Part shown: one piece after another, positions 56,993 through 64,000 of the stretch
How positions within the stretch are numbered: the first letter of the stretch is position 1
Layout of the letters: the number at the start of each line of letters is the position of its first letter
Source: Jaapia argillacea MUCL 33604
Lineage: Eukaryota > Basidiomycota > Agaricomycetes > Jaapiales > Jaapiaceae
DNA: 64,000 nt
Direction: 5' to 3'
NCBI GenBank assembly: GCA_000697665.1
Contig: KL197714.1
Span: 1,369,545 to 1,433,544, forward strand
Position numbers and translations under genes: made by a program
The notes under the pieces: model-generated
The model's database searches: none
Seen by the model: the letters and a program-made list of their open reading frames with translations, nothing else
What the model was told of the DNA's origin: nothing

Positions 56993-58284
56993 GTTGGTTT
57001 TGTGGGCAGGTAGAGGGGATATATCTTCTGGTGAGTGTTTGGATATCGAAAGGTCTTGGCGGGGTCAGGTTTATATACCCATCCATGTTGAACTAGCAAC
57101 GTGCTCCGCAATGCTCTTCTCGTTTGAGATCACGGGGCCGCCGTCGTCTGTTCTACGATCACCTACAATCGCGATCTCATAATCCATCAGAAACATACCA
57201 AACGCAGTGGTGACTTCTGAGTGAGCTAAACTGTAAAGCAAGCGGAAGGGGATACTTACGCACATGTCCAGTCGCCACAGATCTGCTGGGCTGCCATCGA
57301 TCGACCAGGAGGGGGAGTGAAACTGTCATAAGGACTCAGAACGAGACGCTGGCGAAGAGTCAGCCGACAAATGAGCGAGCCTAAGAGGCGAGGAGAGACC
57401 GTGACAATCTCGTCACCGATCACGCGTTAGGCGGTGACACGGGTCACTATGTCCTGTCCTCCGTCTGGTTTGCACATCACCCGAAAGCGTGCTAGTACTG
57501 GCTCTGTGCAATTGTATCAAGGTTCTGCAAGGCTCTGTCAATCGACGAAAACGGTGGGGATATATGGTTCCACATCCGAGTTGGAAAGTGTCGGTGGCAG
57601 ATGCAGTTTTTGAAGCTCGCGAATATTTAGTAACTTTCCATTGTCGCTCCCGACGGCTTGCTGTACCTGCTCTTGCTGCAATCTGGTGAGATTTTTAAGG
57701 ACTTGAGCCGCTACTCAATTTGATTCGAGCCTCAGAGGGGTCGTGGTGAGCTGTGTTTCTACGTACATCTGTCAGTGGTCGACTCATATCCGTTATGATG
57801 TTCTGACGAGCTGCTGTATCAGTTCATCACATCCAGAAGATTGGCTCAGATTGGACATATCCTCAACGATTGCGAATCTTTCGCCGCGACGGTAAAAGAT
57901 CCCAATGGATTTTATCGACCTTTGGGCATATAATCATGGCTGGCTGCTTCCATGCTTACGTGCCCTCTCTTTTAACAGTAGGGACAGCTCGACCCGTGGA
58001 GTCACCGGAGTAACGACACCTGATGTGGTTGAGGGTATGGTTAAGCTCAATGCAGCCGACTCTGACATAGGCGTAGAGCCTGCGATTTGACATTCTGCGA
58101 ACAAATCACCAGAACTGAAATTTCTCATCGATCCGAGCCGTAGATGTTTTCGCGTAAACTTTCGTTTCTCACTTGGTATTCACTACTTCATCCAGCCTTT
58201 AGAAATGCCTCCCCGTCCTACCGTCCTAGTCCCTCCACCTTCTTTAAACACAACAGAAGCTCTTTCCCCCCATGGCCCTGCCTT
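56993..58284. other. 1.3 kb intergenic region, left third duplicated
   Basis: 56993-57360 is the reversed counterpart of the promoter block seen at 10640-11035 and 21290-21690. The rest has no supported gene. A frame at 57905-58090 is not convincing. Confidence 0.5.
57070..57077 (-). promoter_or_regulatory. TATA box of type A gene at 56992
   Basis: TATATAAA on the minus strand, about 80 bp before the ATG. Confidence 0.65.
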
Positions 58285-58740
58285 TCAAAGGGTAATAGGG
58301 ATGCAACCAAGGGAGATGAGCCCGCCCTGTTGCGAAAAAAGACATCCGTGAACGCATTTTCGCAACTATATTATCACTTTCACTCACAAACTGGTTATTT
58401 TCGCAGCAAACCGGAGAGGCAGTGCAAGTACCTCCGTTTCCGACGCCAAGAACGCTGAGCGGGGAGCACGTCAAGCCCACAAGGCCTGTGATCCCGGAAA
58501 GGTCGATGCCAAGTAGTCCTGCGAGTGAGGTGACGCCTAAGGAGGTCGACTCCCAAACTCATGGTTAGACCAATCGAAGGGTGAGTCGGGGCGAACGCAA
58601 CCTACACTCTGAACGGAGTTGCAGCAGTTCAATGTACCGACATTGCACTGGGAAGTCTGCCTGGCCTCCATATCGGGAGTGGGCATGGCGGTCGCAAGGA
58701 TAGCAGAAACGGTCAAGGCGACGAAAGCACGGGAGAACAT
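58285..58740 (-). CDS. class I hydrophobin 2
   Basis: 112 residues; exons 58606-58740, 58388-58549 and 58285-58326, the same exon sizes as hydrophobin 1. Same signal peptide ([20 protein letters not shown]), the eight cysteines in SQC, LNCC, LTC, GTC, SPVCC and LGC, and end [13 protein letters not shown]. Only a few residues differ from hydrophobin 1 (for example PDMEA for ADMEV, ENNQF for ENNSF). A secreted surface-coating protein. A recent duplicate, moved with its promoter. Confidence 0.95.
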
Positions 58741-59936
58741 GTTTGTAAGTGTAGAGGTGCTGAACGACTTTGAGGTGTTCGACTGAAGTTCTGAGCTGAA
58801 GGTGTACTCTCTTTTATATGCACAGATGCTTTCTGTCGGCATCCAATTGGAACGCGACGGAGGTTTGACCGTAATGAGTTCCGTTCAATTCGGTCCAATC
58901 CAATTCTGCCTATCGAATGCGAGGAAAATACTGCCTTGATTCTGGTACGCTTCTTGCACCCAAAGTCCGACACCTTCCCATCCACTCGACTATTCCTTGT
59001 CGGACACTCAAAATCGTGCAACGTGAGGAAGCCACGCATACGACTGAGTGGGTCTGCGGACTCCCGTCGAGTTTGTGTATCCAAGTCTCTAGGATGTCTT
59101 CGTCGCTCTACCCCCCTCAAAGTCCTGCTGCACAATTTTCTTCTCGTCAGCGTTTCATTCCCTCCTGACCTTGGTGGTGATCATAGTTTGAATTGGCGAG
59201 TTGATGATTTACATCTGTATTCATGCCGTGGGCAGTCCGGCTTGCTTCCCCGTGCTCGCCATCCATCACCTTGGCCTACCTTGGCGCCTCCCATGTTCGT
59301 GACATCGTGTGCTCCTCTTTCCTTGCTGCCCTAATAAATTCGCTGGAAATACGAGATTTCTAGTCATTGGCATCTCGTAGGCCCACCTGCAAAAGGTCAC
59401 GGATCCACTCAAGTGGTACGACATCTTTCCCACAGGCATGCAAAACGACAAACCTGCGCACCGAAGTACTCTCTCAGGCACGCTTTGAAGAATTACCGTA
59501 ATGTTTCAATACATTCACGTTCTCGCTGTTTTACTGCTTGGCTCTTGGCTTTGACAACGGTGTGTCGGATTACGGTAGCTTCACTACTTAAACTTACGGG
59601 ATTGGTTATAGCGGCACCTTGGTCTAGGGGCACTGCTTAGCGGTGATCGCCAGCAACCGAAGTCGATCGGTGAGTACTTGACGCACCACCACAAGATATC
59701 CTCGAGCAGATGGTTCATCTATACCCACTGGTAGCCTCAATGAGCACACGAAGATCATAAAACACCGCCGAGCATCCCTACCAACCCCAGCAAGGTCAGT
59801 GATGATTCATCCATGTTTGATGTCCCGCGAGCTTCGATGTCACGGTGTACACGTGTGTATATGCGTTACAATGGAATACTGCACAATCAACCCCACGTCT
59901 TACAAGGTGCTATCGCGTCCCATGACCAACCCGAGA
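58741..59936. other. region upstream of hydrophobin 2
   Basis: 1.2 kb without a supported gene; similar over much of its length to 29209-30190. The right end (59790-59936) resembles the 3' flank of type A AtaL-like genes. Confidence 0.5.
58813..58818 (-). promoter_or_regulatory. TATA box of hydrophobin 2
   Basis: TATAAA on the minus strand, 73 bp before the ATG, as in hydrophobin 1. Confidence 0.65.
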
Positions 59937-60443
59937 TTAGACCTTGTTCCTACCGTCCATACTCTGGACAGCGCTTTCCACGGCGTTGTTCACTATCCCC
60001 TCGTACTGTGCTGCCATCTGCTTATCCTGCTCTGACCCTGCCTTGACATCAGGGTGAATCCAATGGAATGTGAAGGTGATATAGTTGACACCCTCCTTAT
60101 CGGAACTCAAGATGATGGTCACCTCGGAGTTGGGGTCTTGGGATTTGGCTTTGTACTACCAACAAAAGAATATCGATGTTTAGAATGTCGCAGCTGAAAT
60201 CGGGAACGGACTACATACCCAAGTTGGCTCGAAAAGAGTCACCACCTGTGTGTATTCCTTCCCCATCCTCACCAACTTCCTCACTAACTCCGTCCCGTTT
60301 TCACTCTCGGACAAGATCGTGCACTCGGTGATTCCCCCAAACCCTACAGGGTTCCTAGCGCTATCTTTCAAGGCTGACCAGGCTTGGGCTTTCGTCACAT
60401 GTGAGGGGATAACTCGGGTGGCGGATACAGCGTAGTTAACCAT
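59937..60443 (-). CDS. AtaL/DUF1857-like protein, type A
   Basis: 147 residues; exons 60219-60443 and 59937-60155 (63-nt intron). MVNYAVSATRVIPSHVTKAQ start, WSALKDSARNPVGFGG, ECTILSESENGTELVRK, and exon 2 with ILSSDKEGVNYITFTFHWI. The C-terminal end is one codon longer and differs (SMDGRNKV) from the VDDIKV/VDDTKV of relatives. Appears intact. Confidence 0.85.
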
Positions 60444-61347
60444 GTTGGTTGTGTGGGCAGGTGCAGTACAGTAGGGTGTATTGGCTGGTGAGTGTTTGGA
60501 TATCGAAAAGGTTTGGTGGGGTCAGGTTTATATAGCTGTAGCACTAGCAACGTGCTCCGCAACGCTATTCTCGTCTGAAATTACAAGTACGCAGCAGTCA
60601 TCTGCTGATGATCACCTGCGACTGCGATCTGAGAATCCATCAGAAACATACCAAACACAGTGATGGCTTCTGAGTGTGGCGAAGCAGCGGCTGCATCGCT
60701 AAACTGTAAAACAATCGGAAGGCGAAACTTACGCACATGTCCAGTCGCAACAGATCTGCTGGGCCGTCATCGGTGAACCAAGAGGAGGAAATGAAAGTCT
60801 CATAGAAACTCAGAACGAGACGCTGGTGAAGAGTCAGCACTAGTCAAAGGACAAATTCCAGCTACTTCAGTAGTGGGTCTTGTAGCGAGGTATACATAGT
60901 TTGCAGAGCGCCCGCCGTTTTTCGGCTGCTTATCAATCTGTGACCTTTTGTGACATCCTGATTGTCAAGCCAGTAACATTCTGGTCAGCCTCATTCAATG
61001 GAGACCTGCATAGCTACGTACACTTCTGAGTGTTTGCTTGTTGGCATGTATGTTGTAGAAGTGTAGCGGGCTCTGCCGCTCATGCGGCCTTTCGCGTTAT
61101 GAGAGAGACGAGAAGGGACGGTGACACCGTCGTCACAGGTCACGCATCACCACCAGCCTCAAGTGAAGCCAATCGGCGAGTACTCGAGCAGATGATTCAT
61201 TTATACCTGCTGGCAGCCTCAACGAGCACGAAGATCATACAGCACCGCAACACTTCAATTCTTGATTACATTGGCCTCGAGCAATCAAGTCCGCGTCACA
61301 CAGGGTACAAATACACCAACGCCCATAATCCGACAAATTCGATCCTA
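60444..61347. other. intergenic region, left half duplicated promoter
   Basis: 60444-60840 repeats the type A promoter block in reverse. 60850-61347 has no supported gene. Confidence 0.45.
60527..60534 (-). promoter_or_regulatory. TATA box of type A gene at 60443
   Basis: TATATAAA on the minus strand, about 85 bp before the ATG. Confidence 0.65.
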
Positions 61348-61849
61348 CTAAACCTTCAAATCACCAGCAGCCTTGATAGCGCTATCTGCAGCCTTGTTCG
61401 CTATCGCTTCGTACTGAGCTGCCATCTGCTTATCTTCCTCTGACCCCGCCTCGACATCAGGACGAATCCAATGGTACGTGAAGGTGATATATGTGGCACC
61501 CTCCTTATCGGAGCTCAAGATGGCGCTCGCCTCGGAGCCGCTGTCTTGCCATCTGGCTTTGTACTGCCAACAACGGAGATTCATCGTCCAGGTCGTCGTA
61601 GGCGGATCGGGAAGAACTACGCACCCAAGTAGGCTCGAACAGAGTCACGGTCTGTGTCTCTTCCTTCCCCATCCTCACCAACTTCCTCACAAACTCCGTC
61701 CCATCTTCGTTCTCGGACACGATCGTGCTCTCGGTGATTCCCCCAAACCCTACAGGGTTCCTAGCGTTATCTTTGAGACCTAACCAAGCTTTGGCTTTAG
61801 GGACGTTTGGGGGGATAACTCGGGTGGCGGATACGGCGTAGTTGACCAT
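61348..61849 (-). CDS. AtaL/DUF1857-like protein, type A
   Basis: 146 residues; exons 61625-61849 and 61348-61563 (61-nt intron, donor GTGCGT). MVNYAVSATRVIPPNVPKAK start, WLGLKDNARNPVGFGG, ESTIVSENEDGTEFVRK, exon 2 ILSSDKEGATYITFTYHWI, end AGDLKV. The frame is open 29 codons upstream, but all relatives start at MVNYA. Appears intact. Confidence 0.85.
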
Positions 61850-62836
61850 ATTGTTGTGGAAACAATGAGATGCTGGACGGGGATGATATAGAATATCGGT
61901 GGCATTGTATGTGCACAAGTTTATATACCCATCCATGCAGAGCCAGCAACGTGCTCCGCCATGGCTTTCTCGCTGATGAGATCTTTGAAATTAGAAGTAC
62001 GCAGCAGTCGCCTGCTCACCTGCAATCGCGTTCTGACGATCTGGCATCAGGGGTCAGAAGTCCTGAGACGTGGAGAAGCGAAGCTAAACAAGCCAAATTT
62101 GGAGGGGGTATGCGGATGTCCAGTAATAGTGCAAGTGCAACTCCAGATGTGGTCAGTTGCCATCGATCAAAGAAATGCCTTCCAAATGCCGTCGAAGACG
62201 GACAACGAGGACATCAGTGATCACCAACTAGTCACTCGTTCAGCTTCACCAGCATCGCATGGCCATGAACCAGGTCGAGTTCCCTCCTACCCACAGACTC
62301 CCGGCACTGAATTCGAATAAATATCTTGTGCTTAGGTTAGGGATGTCATGCCTCGAATCAAATCACCCAGAGTGTGATATCGAAATGACATAGAAGCGGA
62401 ACGGCTCTCGTACAACCACCTCAAACTGTAAATTCCATTCACCCATCCTGCGGTACAGGGCTGCGAGTGACGGATCCATCTCAACACCGTGTCGCAATGT
62501 CCCCAACTTCTGCACCCTCTGCGCTGAACGAGAACCCCATACCATCTGGCGCTACAACTATCCCGGGCCGAACCACATTTCAAATTGCCACAGGTGGTCC
62601 AACGGGTGCAACCTTGCGGCCACTGCCCCTCAGTGTAATAAGCCAAATTTAGATCGGGTCTGCGCATGTCCAGTGCAAGTGTTGTATAGCTCAGGAGGTG
62701 GAACTTGAAAGCCACCCTAGGAAATCACTTGACTTGGCTTCCCTTAGGCTCAGCACGAGTGAGAGCAACCGCCACTTGACATCGCTTCTACCTCCCTCCC
62801 ATCCCTGTTCATTCGTCGACAACGCTGCGGTATATA
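61850..62836. other. 987 bp intergenic region
   Basis: Promoter of the type A gene at its left end. No supported gene in the rest; a minus-strand frame at 62332-62715 lacks homology. Confidence 0.4.
61920..61927 (-). promoter_or_regulatory. TATA box of type A gene at 61849
   Basis: TATATAAA on the minus strand, about 72 bp before the ATG, in the same context (then ACTTG or ACCTG). Confidence 0.65.
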
Positions 62837-63983
62837 ATGGCGAGAGTTTCAGAAACCTGTGGGCTTACCCTGGTCTTTGTGAGTCATTATTCTCCTCGTC
62901 GACTCTGTCGTCGCTGACATCGTCGCTTGTAGCTTCGGTTGGCGATCAACTGTGGTGACGCAGCATGGATCTACTTCTGTACGTCTCCATGACATTCGCC
63001 ACATGCTAATAGTACTCATACCCCCTGCAGATACTCAAACCGAAATGCATCCTAACCCCCACAATGCCATCAACAAAACGATGAGCGCTTTGAACGGGTA
63101 TAAAGTTATGATGTTCATATTCGGCTTCTTCTGGGGTCTCGTCAACGCCATCCCTTTCTGGGCCTACTTTGCTGCTGTTAAAGTGTTCAATGGGTACAGA
63201 GTGACACTGGAACATTTTCGTCATGTTCCCGGTTGCTGTGCTCATGATCTTGTGTCCATTCTTCGGACCTTTCATCAGCCTTTCATTGGCGGAGAAGGTA
63301 AGTTTCCAGGTTTTATTCACTGCACCACTCGGAACTTGACGATAATCCGACTTTTAGTGGGCATGGGACCATGGATGCGATGGCTACCCAATCTCAGTCA
63401 TCATCGATGCATAGGGTTATGCCGCCCCGCCCTATTATCCAAACGTGGCTCACTACTACCTCTACAATAACCCCGTATACTCCTACGACATCTTCTAGCA
63501 GTCGGCGGAGTTCTGGTCATTCGGCCTGCGTACCATCGACTCCTCAACGCTCTCCGCGAACGAATCTGACCCTCACTACCCCTCCGTCCATAACATCGGC
63601 TATGACTTCATCAGTAACGCCATTACGGGGAACTGCACATCCCCTACTACGGGAAATACCACCACCACCACACCATGCATCTCGGGATCGTTCAACCCTG
63701 CGAACGATTATCTCTCATTTAACCTTACCGACTCGCGAGACAATTCGTCCACCAGTCTCCGTGCGGTCGATAAGCAGTGGACTTTCGACGGAATGCGAAG
63801 TTGAAGGATGGGAACGGCAGAACGGTGTTGAAAACAGACATCACGACGAGGAGCGACTGCACCTTGTCGAAGGTCTGCATCGGGAGAAATAACCCTGGAG
63901 CCGAGACCATCGCGCCCATTGGGCTGATTTTGTTGCGACAAATGGATTATGGTATGTATTGTACAACACCTAGAGATGACTAG
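62837..63983 (+). pseudogene. decayed inverted copy of the 26.4 kb membrane-protein gene
   Basis: All four exons and three introns of the intact copy can be followed: exon 1 62837-62878 (MARVSETCGLTLVF), exon 2 with LAINCGDAAWIYF, exon 3 with MMFIFGFFWGLVNAIPFWAY, and exon 4 from about 63359. About 25 nt are missing in exon 3 near 63200, which shifts the frame. Exon 4 has stops at GCATAG (about 63412) and TTCTAG (about 63497), and a further shift lies near 63795. The end still matches the intact gene (RQMDYGMYCTTP versus RQMDYAVYCTTP). Orientation is opposite to the intact copy. Confidence 0.85.
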
Positions 63984-64000
63984 AATGTAACGTAGCCGTG

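Noticed and set aside
1-64000. tRNA or rRNA genes, CRISPR arrays, bacterial operon signals
   Set aside because: None was recognised. The sequence is eukaryotic with spliced genes, and no cloverleaf-like sequence was convincing by eye.

Overview
The window looks like nuclear DNA of a mushroom-forming basidiomycete (Agaricomycetes). The genes are split by many short introns of about 48-68 nt with GT/GC-AG borders, two genes encode typical class I hydrophobins, and several lineage-expanded protein families are present. No species assignment is attempted. All exon models were built by hand from open frames, splice borders and comparison between paralogues inside the window. There are 770 undetermined bases at 13391-14160.

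Layout. 0.3-5.1 kb: four BTB/POZ genes that share a C-terminal double CxxC region and a final 24-nt exon; a fifth lies at 47.2 kb and a relic at 17.5 kb. 6.4-25.8 kb: a repeated unit made of an unrecognised multi-exon gene ('family X', minus strand) followed by two kinds of small START-like AtaL/DUF1857 genes (type A, starting MVNYA, and type B, starting MI(R/T)TAAT). The unit appears complete twice, and a third time with family X only. The first unit is interrupted at 12334-17296 by a hAT-type DNA transposon with 18-bp inverted ends and an 8-bp target duplication. 26.4-30.2 kb: a membrane-protein gene and hydrophobin 1. 30.8-35.1 kb: a predicted mitochondrial protein and a diverged fourth family X gene. 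35.3-43.9 kb: the tail of a membrane receptor-like protein, a gene of a fungal family of unknown function, and a very large mucin-like single-pass membrane protein. 47.2-54.8 kb: BTB gene 5, a multi-exon membrane protein with a WW-like segment, and a DUF1275 protein. 55.7-64.0 kb: a second cluster with four AtaL-like genes on the minus strand, hydrophobin 2 and a decayed inverted copy of the membrane-protein gene. The two outer regions are thus related by segmental duplication and inversion.

The main discovery candidate is the hAT element. Its minus-strand reading frames run, across ordinary introns, from a Ulp1/C48-like cysteine protease straight into a BED-finger, DUF659 and hAT dimerisation transposase, suggesting one protease-transposase fusion. 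The element also landed in the last codons of an AtaL-like gene and supplies its present stop codon. Other points of interest are the conserved terminal micro-exons of the BTB and family X genes, in-frame introns that could be retained, a 22-bp perfect palindrome, and several single-base frameshifts in recent duplicates that may be either sequence errors or early decay.
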